Source of the DNA: Firmicutes bacterium AM41-11
GTDB lineage: Bacteria; Bacillota_I; Bacilli_A; Erysipelotrichales; Erysipelotrichaceae
Assembly (NCBI GenBank): GCA_003480165.1
Contig: QUIQ01000004.1
Location: 1-64,000, forward strand
Reading direction: 5' to 3'
DNA length: 64,000 nucleotides
Positions 36,342 to 45,291 of this stretch are shown here, piece by piece. The first letter of the stretch is position 1. Each line of letters opens with the position of its first letter. The translations under genes were made by a program, and so were the position numbers. The notes below the pieces were generated by a model. That model did no database searches. It was not told the origin of the DNA and was given only the letters and a program-made list of their open reading frames with translations.

Positions 36342-36982
36342 TATCAAAACGTTTAATGGCTATTGTTGATTGGATTGAAGGATCGTGTCTAGCTGATATT
36401 GGTTGTGATCATGCCTATGTTGCCTGTCAAGCGGTTTTAGAGCATCGGGTTGTAAAAGCTTATGCTTGTGATATTGCCCAAGGTCCCTTGGATAATGCCA
36501 GACAGACGATTCAATCGAATCATTTAGAAAATCAAGTCTTTTGTCTTTTGACCGATGGTATGCAGAATTTACCTGATGAAGTAGATGTTGTAGTGATTGC
36601 GGGAATGGGTGGTAAGATGATTGAAGCGATTCTAGAAAATGCTTCCCTTCATCCTTCTATGCATTTTATCCTTTCTCCGCATAAAGATGCCGAAGCTTTG
36701 CGACGCTATTTAATTTCACATGGATTTACGATTCAAAGGGAAAAATATATTGAAGATCAGCATCATAGCTATCCGATTATGGATTGTAACTTTATACCTT
36801 GTAGGGAAAATTATGATGATTTTGCGTATGCGTATGGGATTCATCCCATCAAAGATGAACCGTATAAAAGCTATTTACTTTCGCAAAAGAAAAAGTGGAT
36901 GAGTCTATTAGAACGAGTTCCAGATCAACGTCGGAAAGAATTAGAAAAAGAGATAGAACAAATTGAAAAGGAGATAGCTTGA
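36338..36982 (+). CDS. trmK: tRNA (adenine-N1)-methyltransferase TrmK (m1A22)
   Basis: SAM-dependent methyltransferase that modifies A22 of tRNA. The 214 residues show the SAM motif [11 protein letters not shown] near 18, [20 protein letters not shown] near 68, and a C-terminal coiled coil ([20 protein letters not shown]). It is coupled to rpoD by an ATGA overlap, as in Bacillus where trmK lies close to sigA. It ends at a bidirectional terminator. Confidence 0.92.
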   Translation: MISKRLMAIVDWIEGSCLADIGCDHAYVACQAVLEHRVVKAYACDIAQGPLDNARQTIQSNHLENQVFCLLTDGMQNLPDEVDVVVIAGMGGKMIEAILENASLHPSMHFILSPHKDAEALRRYLISHGFTIQREKYIEDQHHSYPIMDCNFIPCRENYDDFAYAYGIHPIKDEPYKSYLLSQKKKWMSLLERVPDQRRKELEKEIEQIEKEIA

Positions 36983-36997
36983 TGGCTATCTCCTTTA
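36966..36997. terminator. Bidirectional terminator between trmK and ispH
   Basis: GGAGATAGC (36970-36978) pairs with GCTATCTCC (36985-36993), with short A and T runs on either side. It serves the convergent genes trmK and ispH. Confidence 0.75.
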
Positions 36998-37900
36998 TAG
37001 TATTTGTTTTATGGGAATATCATGATGGGAGTAATCTTGGTTTTCAATTGCCCGAATGATTTGTTTGGTTAAAAAGGTGGGTGTACTTGCGCCGGAAGTA
37101 ACCGCAACTTTTTTGGCATCTTTTAAATCGTTTGGATCCAGTTCATTGATATCTTGAATTTTTATACCAATGGGAATCTGGGCTTGTTGGCCTGTTTCTA
37201 GTAATTTTTGCGTATTGTTGCTGGTAGGATCACCGACAACGATAAGAGCATCAATGCCTTGTCCTTGTAAATCCAAAACGGCTTGTTGGCGAACCCTTGT
37301 CGCGTTACAAATTTCATCATGAAATTCTGCTTTTGGGTATGCTTGTTTTATAGCTCTAAATAGTTCTTGAATATCATAGATGGACATAGTTGTCTGATTT
37401 GTAACAAAAACTTTTTCTGTATCCAGTTTGGGTATGGTTTGATCCTGGATTAAATGGACATGCTCATCCATGGTATAGATGGATTCTGCTTCAGGATGTT
37501 TGTACTTTCCGATATAGAGAATCTCATATCCATCCTGGATTTTTTGTTGGATGATTTTTTGGGTTTGCACGACAAAAGGACAGGACGCATCCACAATTTT
37601 TAAGCCTTTTTTTAAGGCTTTTTCTTTTATGTTGGGCGCTACACCATGAGCGGTAAAGATGACAATACCTTGATCAATTTCATCTAAGAGTTCTAAGCGC
37701 GTTTTATTTTTATTTTCAATTGTCTTGATATTTTCTAATTCTAATGCTTGTTTTACATATTTATTGTGGACTAGATTTCCCAGCAAGGTTATGGTTTCTA
37801 AAGGATATTTTGCACGGGTTTCTTTGGCGATTGATATGGCTTTTAAGACGCCTCCACAATACCCTTGTGGTTGAACTTCGATTACTTGTATTTGTTTCAT
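36995..37900 (-). CDS. ispH: 4-hydroxy-3-methylbut-2-enyl diphosphate reductase
   Basis: Last step of the MEP isoprenoid pathway, an iron-sulfur enzyme giving IPP and DMAPP. The 301 residues keep the three cluster cysteines in GYCGGV near 14, DASCPFV near 102, and CNAT near 203, with TAHGVAP and TSGAST. On the minus strand a TATAAT lies 8 nt before the ATG and only AAGG as a weak ribosome site. It shares the pathway with ispG, also in this window. Confidence 0.95.
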   Translation of the reverse strand: MKQIQVIEVQPQGYCGGVLKAISIAKETRAKYPLETITLLGNLVHNKYVKQALELENIKTIENKNKTRLELLDEIDQGIVIFTAHGVAPNIKEKALKKGLKIVDASCPFVVQTQKIIQQKIQDGYEILYIGKYKHPEAESIYTMDEHVHLIQDQTIPKLDTEKVFVTNQTTMSIYDIQELFRAIKQAYPKAEFHDEICNATRVRQQAVLDLQGQGIDALIVVGDPTSNNTQKLLETGQQAQIPIGIKIQDINELDPNDLKDAKKVAVTSGASTPTFLTKQIIRAIENQDYSHHDIPIKQIL

Positions 37901-37908
37901 AGGGCCTT

Positions 37909-37914
37909 ATTATA
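37909..37914 (-). promoter_or_regulatory. ispH -10 box close to the start codon
   Basis: TATAAT on the minus strand, 8 nt upstream of the ispH ATG, with a weak TTTTAA 17 bp further upstream. The leader would be at most one or two nucleotides. Confidence 0.5.
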
Positions 37915-37978
37915 TCGCAACAAGGTTTGTTTTAAAAGGTTTTGTATGATACGATAACTAGGATTTTGGAGGTGGAAT

Positions 37979-39301
37979 ATGAATCCTATTGTAGAAAAGA
38001 TAATGGAAATTGAACATTTTCGTGAATTGACCCCCATTCAAAAAGAAGTGCTCAAAGTCGCAAATAAAAAACGCGATATTATAGGCGTTTCGAGTACTGG
38101 TTCAGGAAAAACCCATGCGTTTTTCATGCCTATTTTTGAACAAATTGATCCAAATTTAAATGAAGTACAGGCAACCATTAGTGCGCCTACACGGGAACTG
38201 GCTTATCAATTGTATGATCGTTGTTTACCTTTGGCTAAAGCTTTTGGCATAAGAGTAAAATTGGTTATTGGTGGGACGCAGAAAAATCAAGAATCATCAC
38301 TTCGTCCGCAGATTGTGATTGGTACACCAGGACGCATGAAAGATGTCTTCTTAGATGATCAAACTTTACGGCTAGATACCACAAAAATCATGATTATCGA
38401 TGAAGCGGATATGACCCTTGAATTTGGATTTTTAGAAGACATTGATACGATTTTATCAAAAATGGATAAAAACATTCAATTAATGGTTTTTTCGGCTACG
38501 ATTCCGCAAGCTTTACGTCCTTTTTTGAAGAAGTACCTGTATGATCCGTATTTAATTCAAATCGATGATAAAGAAAATTTCCAAGCGGATGTTCAACATA
38601 TTTTAGTTCCTTGTAAACACAAAAGCTATGGGGAAAAACTATTAGATGTCTTACCTTGTATTCAACCATATGTTTGTTTAATTTTTGCGAACACAAATGA
38701 AGAAGCAAGCGCTATTGCGCATTTAATGCGTGAGCACAATTATGATTTAGTTGAACTTCATGGTTCTATGGAATCACGGGAACGATTGAAATCGATTCGT
38801 ATGATTCAATCGCAAAAGAAAAGTTATATTGTCGCGAGTGATATTGCGGCACGTGGTATTGACTTAGATGGGGTAACACATGTTATTTCTTGTGGATTCC
38901 CAAAAGATTTGATATACTATATCCATCGTGCTGGTCGTACCGGAAGGGCCCAAAGAGATGGTATTTGTATTGCACTCTATAAAACGTCGGACCAAAGAGC
39001 AATTCAGACTTTATCCACGCAGGTGAATTTTCAACATAAAGATGTCAAAAATCAAACTTGGGTGGACTTAAAACCATTTTTCCAAAAAGAACGTCATAAA
39101 AAGTCCGATCCGCTCGAACAAGATATTCAAAAAATTGTGCGTAAGAAGAAAGTAAAAGTTAAACCTAACTATAAAAAGAAACAACGCGAAGAAATCGATC
39201 GTTTAAAACGTAAAAAGAAACGGGAAATGATTCAAAAAGACATTCAACGACAGAAAAAAGAACGGGCCAAAGCTGCGCAACGTCAAAAGAGGATGGGTTG
39301 A
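37979..39301 (+). CDS. cshB: DEAD-box ATP-dependent RNA helicase (CshB-like)
   Basis: RNA helicase of 440 residues. The Q motif region reads FRELTPIQKEVLK, motif I GVSSTGSGKT near 37, Ia APTRELAYQL, motif II IIDEADM in place of DEAD, motif III SAT, motif V ASDIAARGIDLDG, and motif VI HRAGRTGR. A long basic tail rich in Lys, Arg and Gln probably binds RNA. GGAGGTGG precedes the ATG. The gene pair cshB-nfo is the same as yqfR-yqfS in Bacillus. The stop overlaps the nfo start. Confidence 0.93.
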   Translation: MNPIVEKIMEIEHFRELTPIQKEVLKVANKKRDIIGVSSTGSGKTHAFFMPIFEQIDPNLNEVQATISAPTRELAYQLYDRCLPLAKAFGIRVKLVIGGTQKNQESSLRPQIVIGTPGRMKDVFLDDQTLRLDTTKIMIIDEADMTLEFGFLEDIDTILSKMDKNIQLMVFSATIPQALRPFLKKYLYDPYLIQIDDKENFQADVQHILVPCKHKSYGEKLLDVLPCIQPYVCLIFANTNEEASAIAHLMREHNYDLVELHGSMESRERLKSIRMIQSQKKSYIVASDIAARGIDLDGVTHVISCGFPKDLIYYIHRAGRTGRAQRDGICIALYKTSDQRAIQTLSTQVNFQHKDVKNQTWVDLKPFFQKERHKKSDPLEQDIQKIVRKKKVKVKPNYKKKQREEIDRLKRKKKREMIQKDIQRQKKERAKAAQRQKRMG

Positions 39302-40146
39302 TGTTTTTAGGCTGTCATGTTAGTAATAAAACACCGGATTATTTATATGGTTCCATAAATGAAGCATTATCTTATGGAGCCAATGCTTGTATGATTTATA
39401 CGGGTGCGCCAAATAATACAAAGCGAAAAGATCTCTCTGCTTTACAAATTGAAAAAGCTCACAAGGCTATGCAAGCCAACCATTTTGACTTGGAACGAAT
39501 GATCGTACATGCGCCATATATTATTAATTTGGCAAATACCAAGAAACCTGAGCTTGCACAATTTGGCCAAGATTTTTTAGCCAGTGAACTAAAACGCGTA
39601 GCTGCCATTGGTGCAAAGGTTTTAGTTTTACACCCAGGTAGCCATGTTCAGATGGGATTAGATGTAGGCATTCAATCAATTGTTACGCATTTAAACGTCG
39701 TATTGGATGCCGATACTTCCAAGGTTTGTATTGCGCTGGAAACTATGGCTGGTAAAGGTAGTGAAATTGGATCTAGTCTGGAAGAATTAAAACAGATTTA
39801 TGATGGTGTTAGGCATAAAGATCGTGTAGGGGTATGTTTGGATACATGTCATTTAAATGATGCGGGCTATGATGTATCGGATATAGATGGATTCTTATCT
39901 AAATTTGATGACCTTTTTGGTTTAGATAAAATTTACTGCATTCATATTAATGATTCCAAGAATCCTTGTGCTTCGCATTCGGATCGTCATGCCAATATTG
40001 GCAAGGGGACAATTGGTTATGATACCCTGCATCAATGGGTTTGGCATCCCTTATTAAAAGATGTCACAAAAATATTGGAAACGCCATATATAGATGGACA
40101 ACCACCTTACAAAGAAGAAATTAAATTATTAAAGGAGAGAATCTAG
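39301..40146 (+). CDS. nfo: Endonuclease IV (AP endonuclease)
   Basis: Zinc enzyme that cuts DNA at abasic sites in base excision repair. The 281 residues show the family blocks GCHVSNKT at the start, MIVHAPYIINLANT near 65, LVLHPGSH near 104, ALETMAGKGSEIG near 145, GVCLDTCHLNDAGYD near 175, and HINDSKNPCASHSDRHANIG near 215, which carry the metal ligands. The start is ATG 39301, overlapping the cshB stop, with AAGAGG upstream; TTG 39298 is less likely. Confidence 0.96.
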   Translation: MFLGCHVSNKTPDYLYGSINEALSYGANACMIYTGAPNNTKRKDLSALQIEKAHKAMQANHFDLERMIVHAPYIINLANTKKPELAQFGQDFLASELKRVAAIGAKVLVLHPGSHVQMGLDVGIQSIVTHLNVVLDADTSKVCIALETMAGKGSEIGSSLEELKQIYDGVRHKDRVGVCLDTCHLNDAGYDVSDIDGFLSKFDDLFGLDKIYCIHINDSKNPCASHSDRHANIGKGTIGYDTLHQWVWHPLLKDVTKILETPYIDGQPPYKEEIKLLKERI

Positions 40147-40157
40147 TCTCTCCTTTT
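40131..40157. terminator. Bidirectional terminator between nfo and ispG
   Basis: AAAGGAGAGA pairs with TCTCTCCTTT over ATCTAG. It serves the convergent genes nfo and ispG, and the 5' part includes the nfo stop region. Confidence 0.85.
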
Positions 40158-41205
40158 AAAATGCATCGATTTCTTTCTTGAGTCTTTCGACCATTTGATC
40201 TTGCGGAATCTTTTCAATAATCTGGCCTTTTTTGATTAACAGACCTTCATTTTTTCCACCGGCAATCGCAATGTCAGCATGTTTGGCCTCACCAGGTCCA
40301 TTGACAACACAACCCATAATGGCAACTGTACATGACTTATTTACCGTTTGTAGATAGTCGGCGATTTCGTTGACAACGGGTTCCATATCCCATTGGGTAC
40401 GTCCACAGGTAGGACAGGCAATCAGGTTAGGAATGTTGTCTAAGAGTTTACAGTCTTTTAGTAATTCTTTAGCCATAATGATTTCTTGTGCAGGATCACC
40501 ATTAACTGAAATACGAATGGTGTTTCCGATGCCATCGAGCAATAGATTTCCTAGCGCAAGACTTGATTTTATTGCACTGGTTAAGGCGGTTCCGGCTTCC
40601 GTTACACCAAGATGTAAAGGATAGTCAAAGGTCTTGCTGGCTAATTGATATGCATCGATACACAATAAGGGATCACTTGATTTAAAGGAAAGCACTGTAT
40701 CATAAAAGTTGTGTTCTTCTAAAATTGCGATGTGACGTTTTGCGCTTTCTATCATTCCTTCGGCGGTAGGTTTTCCATATTTTTCATGGATATCTTTTTC
40801 TAGTGATCCACTGTTAATGCCAATACGAATGGGAATATGATGTTTTTTACAAGCTTCTACAACTTCTTCAACATTTTCTTTCTTTCCGATATTTCCAGGA
40901 TTCAAACGAATCTTATTTGCTCCGGCTTCAATACAGGCAAGGGCTAAACGATAATCAAAATGGATATCGGCTACTAAGGGAATAGAAATATTTTCGGTAA
41001 TGGTTTTGATGGCATTGGCATCATCCATATCCATACAGCTAACGCGAATCAATTGACATCCCAAGGTTTCCAATTCATGAATTTGATGAATAACCTGATT
41101 GGCTTTACTTGTTTTAATATTACACATGGATTGAATGATGACGTCATCATTTCCACCCATTTTTAAATTTTTAATTTGTACTTGTCTTGTTTCTTGACGT
41201 TTCAT
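40156..41205 (-). CDS. ispG: 4-hydroxy-3-methylbut-2-en-1-yl diphosphate synthase
   Basis: Iron-sulfur enzyme of the MEP pathway that makes HMBPP, the substrate of IspH. The 349 residues show IQSMCNIKTSK near 25, LVADIHFDYRLAL, IRIGINSGSLEKDI, and the cluster block CPTCGR with CTVAIMGCVVNGPGE near 270-310. AAGGAG precedes the ATG at 41205; the longer frame running upstream covers the divergent promoter and is rejected. It lies divergent to the penicillin-binding protein gene. Confidence 0.96.
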   Translation of the reverse strand: MKRQETRQVQIKNLKMGGNDDVIIQSMCNIKTSKANQVIHQIHELETLGCQLIRVSCMDMDDANAIKTITENISIPLVADIHFDYRLALACIEAGANKIRLNPGNIGKKENVEEVVEACKKHHIPIRIGINSGSLEKDIHEKYGKPTAEGMIESAKRHIAILEEHNFYDTVLSFKSSDPLLCIDAYQLASKTFDYPLHLGVTEAGTALTSAIKSSLALGNLLLDGIGNTIRISVNGDPAQEIIMAKELLKDCKLLDNIPNLIACPTCGRTQWDMEPVVNEIADYLQTVNKSCTVAIMGCVVNGPGEAKHADIAIAGGKNEGLLIKKGQIIEKIPQDQMVERLKKEIDAF

Positions 41206-41262
41206 GATGATTCTCCTTCTTCTAAAGTATACATTTTTTTTAGTGAAAAGAAAGAATTCGTG

Positions 41263-41268
41263 TATAAT
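41263..41268 (+). promoter_or_regulatory. -10 box of the penicillin-binding protein gene
   Basis: GTG-TATAAT at 41263-41268, 24 nt before the ATG, in the divergent ispG intergenic region. No clear -35. Confidence 0.5.
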
Positions 41269-41292
41269 GAGATGGAAAACGGAGGTGAACGA

Positions 41293-43368
41293 ATGCGATT
41301 TAAACCACCTTTTCATCATATGAAAAAAGTTCGATCCATCGATGAAGAGATCAGTCACCGAATCTTAGTTTTATCTAGTTTTATTGTGGTGGCATTCTTG
41401 GTTATCTTTATTCGTTTATTTTATATACAAGTTATTTCTCATGATTCTTATGTAGCTAAAAAGGATGATTATACATCCATCTATCAATATGTGAATGCAC
41501 CGCGAGGGCAAATTTACGATTGTAAGGGCCGGGTTTTAGCGGCTACGGTTGTTAGTCATAATATTGTTTATACGTCACCGAAAGATATGGACCAGGATGA
41601 TTATAAGTTGTATGCACAACGGATTGTTTCGGTTTTTAATGTGGACGAAAATGAATTTACTGAATCGGATAAGAAACAAGCATACATCACTTATAAATCT
41701 TTTTTAGATCCGAATGATAAAGAATATGCGGCAAACAACTTATTAACAAAGAAGGAAAGAAATGAGTATAAATCGGGTTTATGGGGAACGAATGCAGAAT
41801 CCAAACGAACGCAGATTTTATTAAAACGAATTCATAAAAAACAATTGAATGAAATGTCCACCAAAGATTTAAAAGTCTGTGTCATCTATCAAAGAATGAT
41901 TCAGAATGCATCTAATGGACAAGAAAACATTATTTTGGAAGATGTAAGTGATAACGATGTTGCGTATTTGGTTGAGCATAAATCAGAATTTCCGGGTTTT
42001 GATATCGATTTTGGTGGATGGAAACGTGAGTATCCATATGGTGAAACCTTATCGGATGTCTTGGGTTCGGTTTCTACCAGCACGCAAGGTTTACCATCAG
42101 AAAATGCGGATTATTATCTACAGAGAGGTTTCCAATATAATGCGGAAGTTGGAAAATCTGGTTTGGAGTATCAATACAATGATGTTTTATCCGGACAAGC
42201 ACAGATTTCCAAAATCACTTATGATTCAAGTGGTCTAGCCAAACAGACCGTGACGCGTTCGGCGGTTAAAGGAAATGATGTGTACTTATCTATTGATATT
42301 GATTTGCAGCAACAGTTAGATTCTACGGTTAAAACCGTTTTAACAGAGAATGGTGGTACTGCAAATCGAGAAAATTTCTCTACTTTGTTTATGTCGATGA
42401 TGGATCCAAATAATGGCTCGATTCTAGCTATGTCTGGTTATCAAATGGATCTGGATTCAAAGAAGATGACCTATTTTGCATCGGGTTGTTATCAATCTTT
42501 AATTAACCCTGGATCTAGTGTTAAGGGTGCGACTGTTTATATGGGATTGAGTGAAGGTGTCATTAGTCCTGGTGAGGTCATTGTCGATCAACCAATGGAT
42601 ATTGGTGGTCAAACCTTTGGCTCTTATGAAAACCATGGACCGGTTAATGATATTCAAGCCCTGGCGGTTTCAAGTAACGTTTATATGTTTAATATTGCGA
42701 TACGTATTGGTGGAGATGCTTATGTCGAAGGACAATCCTTGCATATTAATGATGTAAGTGATTCTTTGAATAAAATGCGTTCCTATTATTCAATGTTTGG
42801 CTTAGGTAATAAGACTGGTATTGATGCGCCTGGTGAAGTGGAAAGTTACATGGGTGTTGGTTTTAAACCTGGTATGTTGCTGAACTATGCCATTGGTCAG
42901 ATGGATATGTATACGCCAATTCAAATGAATACCTATGTTTCAACGATTGCCAATGGTGGTAAACTCTATAAGCCATCTTTTATGAAATCAATACGCGAAG
43001 TGAACAGTGATGAAGTCATTGAAACCGGTGGCGGTGTGTTAAAGAGTGTTCTTCCGGCAAAAAATGCATCTTATTTAAATCGTGTGCAACAAGGATTTAG
43101 AGCTGTAGTTGCGGAAGGAAATGCTTCTAATGCATTAATGAATATGGATGTGCAGGTAGCTGGTAAAACCGGTACTGCCGAAGTTCAACAAGTCTGGACA
43201 ACGGCTGTCTTTGTCGGTTATGCACCATACAATAATCCAAGCGTATCCTTTGCGTGTGTAGCGCCAACATCGAGTGTCAACGATGAGTCAGTTAGTTCGA
43301 ATATATGTACGGAAAATGTTGTGCCAGAAGTATTGAATAAGTATTTCGAATTGTATCCTGCAAGTTAA
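41293..43368 (+). CDS. Class B penicillin-binding protein (PBP2-type transpeptidase)
   Basis: Membrane-anchored D,D-transpeptidase of 691 residues. One helix lies at about 22-45 after a short cytoplasmic start. The dimerisation domain begins APRGQIYDCKGRVLA. The transpeptidase domain has the catalytic SxxK in NPGSSVKGAT near 405, SxN as AVSSNVYMF near 462, and KTG as AGKTGTAE near 625. Position next to rpmG recalls Bacillus pbpA, so an elongation role is more likely than division; this is inference. GGAGGTGA precedes the ATG at 41293; a longer frame upstream is rejected. Confidence 0.93.
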   Translation: MRFKPPFHHMKKVRSIDEEISHRILVLSSFIVVAFLVIFIRLFYIQVISHDSYVAKKDDYTSIYQYVNAPRGQIYDCKGRVLAATVVSHNIVYTSPKDMDQDDYKLYAQRIVSVFNVDENEFTESDKKQAYITYKSFLDPNDKEYAANNLLTKKERNEYKSGLWGTNAESKRTQILLKRIHKKQLNEMSTKDLKVCVIYQRMIQNASNGQENIILEDVSDNDVAYLVEHKSEFPGFDIDFGGWKREYPYGETLSDVLGSVSTSTQGLPSENADYYLQRGFQYNAEVGKSGLEYQYNDVLSGQAQISKITYDSSGLAKQTVTRSAVKGNDVYLSIDIDLQQQLDSTVKTVLTENGGTANRENFSTLFMSMMDPNNGSILAMSGYQMDLDSKKMTYFASGCYQSLINPGSSVKGATVYMGLSEGVISPGEVIVDQPMDIGGQTFGSYENHGPVNDIQALAVSSNVYMFNIAIRIGGDAYVEGQSLHINDVSDSLNKMRSYYSMFGLGNKTGIDAPGEVESYMGVGFKPGMLLNYAIGQMDMYTPIQMNTYVSTIANGGKLYKPSFMKSIREVNSDEVIETGGGVLKSVLPAKNASYLNRVQQGFRAVVAEGNASNALMNMDVQVAGKTGTAEVQQVWTTAVFVGYAPYNNPSVSFACVAPTSSVNDESVSSNICTENVVPEVLNKYFELYPAS

Positions 43369-43391
43369 TCCTAAATTGCAAGTAGAAAGTC

Positions 43392-43420
43392 TTGCACAAC
43401 TCTAGCAAGTTTGATACAAT
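43392..43420 (+). promoter_or_regulatory. rpmG promoter
   Basis: TTGCAC (43392-43397), 17 bp, TACAAT (43415-43420). Confidence 0.75.
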
Positions 43421-43451
43421 TCAATCGTTAACGTGGAAAGGTGTGAAACGA

Positions 43452-43601
43452 ATGAGAGATCGTATTACTTTTAAATGTTCTGAATGTGGTGAAGAAAACT
43501 ACATTGGTACAAGAAATAAGAAAAAACATACAGAACGTATGGTTATCAAAAAATATTGTCCTAAATGTAACAAGAAAACTGAACATAAGGAGAAGAAATA
43601 A
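43452..43601 (+). CDS. rpmG: 50S ribosomal protein L33
   Basis: Large-subunit protein of 49 residues. This is the zinc-binding form with two CxxC pairs (FKCSECGE and [11 protein letters not shown]), followed by a Lys-rich end. The start is ATG 43452, after the ribosome site AAAGGTG; a longer frame reaching upstream covers the promoter and is rejected. A strong terminator follows 2 nt after the stop. Confidence 0.96.
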   Translation: MRDRITFKCSECGEENYIGTRNKKKHTERMVIKKYCPKCNKKTEHKEKK

Positions 43602-43602
43602 G

Positions 43603-43625
43603 AAAGACCGATTTCGGTCTTTTTT
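43603..43625 (+). terminator. rpmG terminator
   Basis: AAAGACCGA pairs with TCGGTCTTT, followed by T residues. Confidence 0.92.
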
Positions 43626-43638
43626 ATGTATATGACCT

Positions 43639-44247
43639 ATGGAAATTGTTAATCGTGTATTATGCCCCGTACAAACGAATTGTTATATCTTAATGGACCA
43701 AGGACATGCTTTGATTATTGATCCCGGAGCTCCCATTCAAGATTTAGATGCGATTTTAGATGCCCATCAGTGTCAATTAGATGCGATCTGTTTGACCCAT
43801 GCGCATTTTGATCACATTGGAGGAATCCCATCCATTTTAGATAAGTATCCTGTAGATGTTTATGTACATCCGAAAGAATTTTCTTTTTTTGCGGATACAA
43901 AACTAAATGTTTCGCAAGCTTTTATGCAACCTTTCTCTTTTGCCTGTGAACCAAAGGCTCTTAAAGAAGGGAAACAAACCATTGGATCTTTTGATCTAGA
44001 CGTTTTATATACCCCAGGACATAGTGTTGGTTCTTTGTGTATTCTATACAAAGATATTTTGTTCTCGGGAGATACTTTGTTTATGGGTTCGATTGGACGT
44101 ACGGATATGGTGACTGGATCTTATTCGGAGATCATCCATTCCCTAGAAAAATTAAAGGCTTTAAAATTGAATTATTATGTTTTACCTGGTCATGGTCCAC
44201 AGTCTTCTTTGGATGATGAAAAGCAGTGGAATAGCTATATGAGATAA
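43639..44247 (+). CDS. Metallo-beta-lactamase fold hydrolase (YqgX/glyoxalase II-like)
   Basis: This 202-residue zinc hydrolase has the binding motif THAHFDHIGG near 54. Further ligands are seen in TPGHSVGSLC near 130, FSGDTLF near 149, and PGHGPQS near 188. The family includes hydroxyacylglutathione hydrolase-like enzymes, some acting on lactoyl-bacillithiol or persulfides; the substrate here is unknown. No Shine-Dalgarno precedes the ATG, and AT-rich -10-like sequence (TATGTA, 43625-43630) lies 8 nt upstream, right after the rpmG terminator. Leaderless translation is possible but weaker than for other genes. Confidence 0.88.
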   Translation: MEIVNRVLCPVQTNCYILMDQGHALIIDPGAPIQDLDAILDAHQCQLDAICLTHAHFDHIGGIPSILDKYPVDVYVHPKEFSFFADTKLNVSQAFMQPFSFACEPKALKEGKQTIGSFDLDVLYTPGHSVGSLCILYKDILFSGDTLFMGSIGRTDMVTGSYSEIIHSLEKLKALKLNYYVLPGHGPQSSLDDEKQWNSYMR

Positions 44248-44274
44248 TTTTTTTAAAAAATTATCTTTTTTTTT
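44242..44274 (+). terminator. Terminator before the comG operon
   Basis: AGATAATTTTTT pairs with AAAAAATTATCT with almost no loop, followed by eight T. The 5' arm covers the stop codon of the hydrolase gene. Confidence 0.8.
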
Positions 44275-44278
44275 ACCC

Positions 44279-44305
44279 TTTTTTGGAAAAGATTCGTATT
44301 AATAC
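44279..44305 (+). promoter_or_regulatory. Putative competence promoter motif, comGA copy
   Basis: TTTTTTG (44279-44285), 2 nt, AAAGATTCGTATTA (44288-44301), matching the comEA copy at 13979-13992 in 13 of 14 bases. Overlapping it is a perfect 10-bp palindrome GTATTAATAC (44296-44305), 2 nt before the comGA ATG. No ribosome site is visible. Confidence 0.5.
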
Positions 44306-44307
44306 AT

Positions 44308-45291
44308 ATGGACGATTTATTAAATCAATTAATTGAGATGGCTTTGGCAAAAAAAGCGAGCGATATCCATTTTGTTTTGGAGAATAAGCAATTACGGGTT
44401 TCATTGCGTACTATGAAAGGAATGGTACCAATTTATCAGGATTTGTGGTCACCTGCATTTTTTGAATATTTAAAATTCCATGCACATTTTGACCTAACAA
44501 ATCCTTTTATCCCTCAAAGTGGGCAGTTCGCATATCGTGATTTCTTTTGTCGCTTTAGCTGCATTGTCAACCACTCCATCCAAACGGGTGTATTACGAAT
44601 TCTGCAAACACAGGTGCAATTACGCATTGAAGAGTTGACCCGCAACAAAACCAGTCAAGCTTTCTTTTATTATCTGACTACGATTCGGCAAGGTTTGGTG
44701 ATTAGTGTAGGACCAACAAACTCTGGGAAAACTACAACGCTTCATGCACTCTTGCATGAAATTGCCATTCAGAATAAGTATAAAGTGGTGAGTTTAGAAG
44801 ATCCGATTGAAATTGAAGATCATGCATATCTACAATTACAAATCAATGCACAACAAGGGTTTACGTATGAGAAAGGAATTGAAGAATTGCTGCGACATGA
44901 TCCTGATGTAATCTGTATTGGTGAAACGCGTGATGCATATACAGCTAAAATGGTCATTCGTGCAGCTTTGACGGGTCACTTAGTTTTTACCACCTTACAT
45001 GCGACGGATGGTTTAGATTGTATCCAGCGTTTATTGGATTTTGGGGTAGATGCTTTTGAACTTGCACATACATTAAATGCGGTATTTGCCCAAAGACTTT
45101 ATTTACGAGCCGATGAAACCAAGGAATGTGTCTATGAGATTTTACAAGGAAAGGAGTTAGTTTATGCATTGGAAAACGGAAAATATGATGCAGGGCATAT
45201 CACACTTTCAAAAGCAATTCAAAAAGCTATTAAAGACGGAGATATCGCTGACCAACAAGCCGAAATCGATATGCAAAGTTTCCAGAGATGA
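44308..45291 (+). CDS. comGA: Competence pilus ATPase ComGA
   Basis: Secretion ATPase that powers the transformation pilus. The 327 residues show GPTNSGKTTTLHALL (Walker A) near 137, the Asp box VSLEDPIEIE near 162, Walker B HDPDVICIGETRD near 198, and the His box TGHLVFTTLHATD near 225. It is the first gene of the comG operon, after the shared competence motif. There is no Shine-Dalgarno. Its last 128 nt overlap comGB in another frame. Confidence 0.96.
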   Translation: MDDLLNQLIEMALAKKASDIHFVLENKQLRVSLRTMKGMVPIYQDLWSPAFFEYLKFHAHFDLTNPFIPQSGQFAYRDFFCRFSCIVNHSIQTGVLRILQTQVQLRIEELTRNKTSQAFFYYLTTIRQGLVISVGPTNSGKTTTLHALLHEIAIQNKYKVVSLEDPIEIEDHAYLQLQINAQQGFTYEKGIEELLRHDPDVICIGETRDAYTAKMVIRAALTGHLVFTTLHATDGLDCIQRLLDFGVDAFELAHTLNAVFAQRLYLRADETKECVYEILQGKELVYALENGKYDAGHITLSKAIQKAIKDGDIADQQAEIDMQSFQR

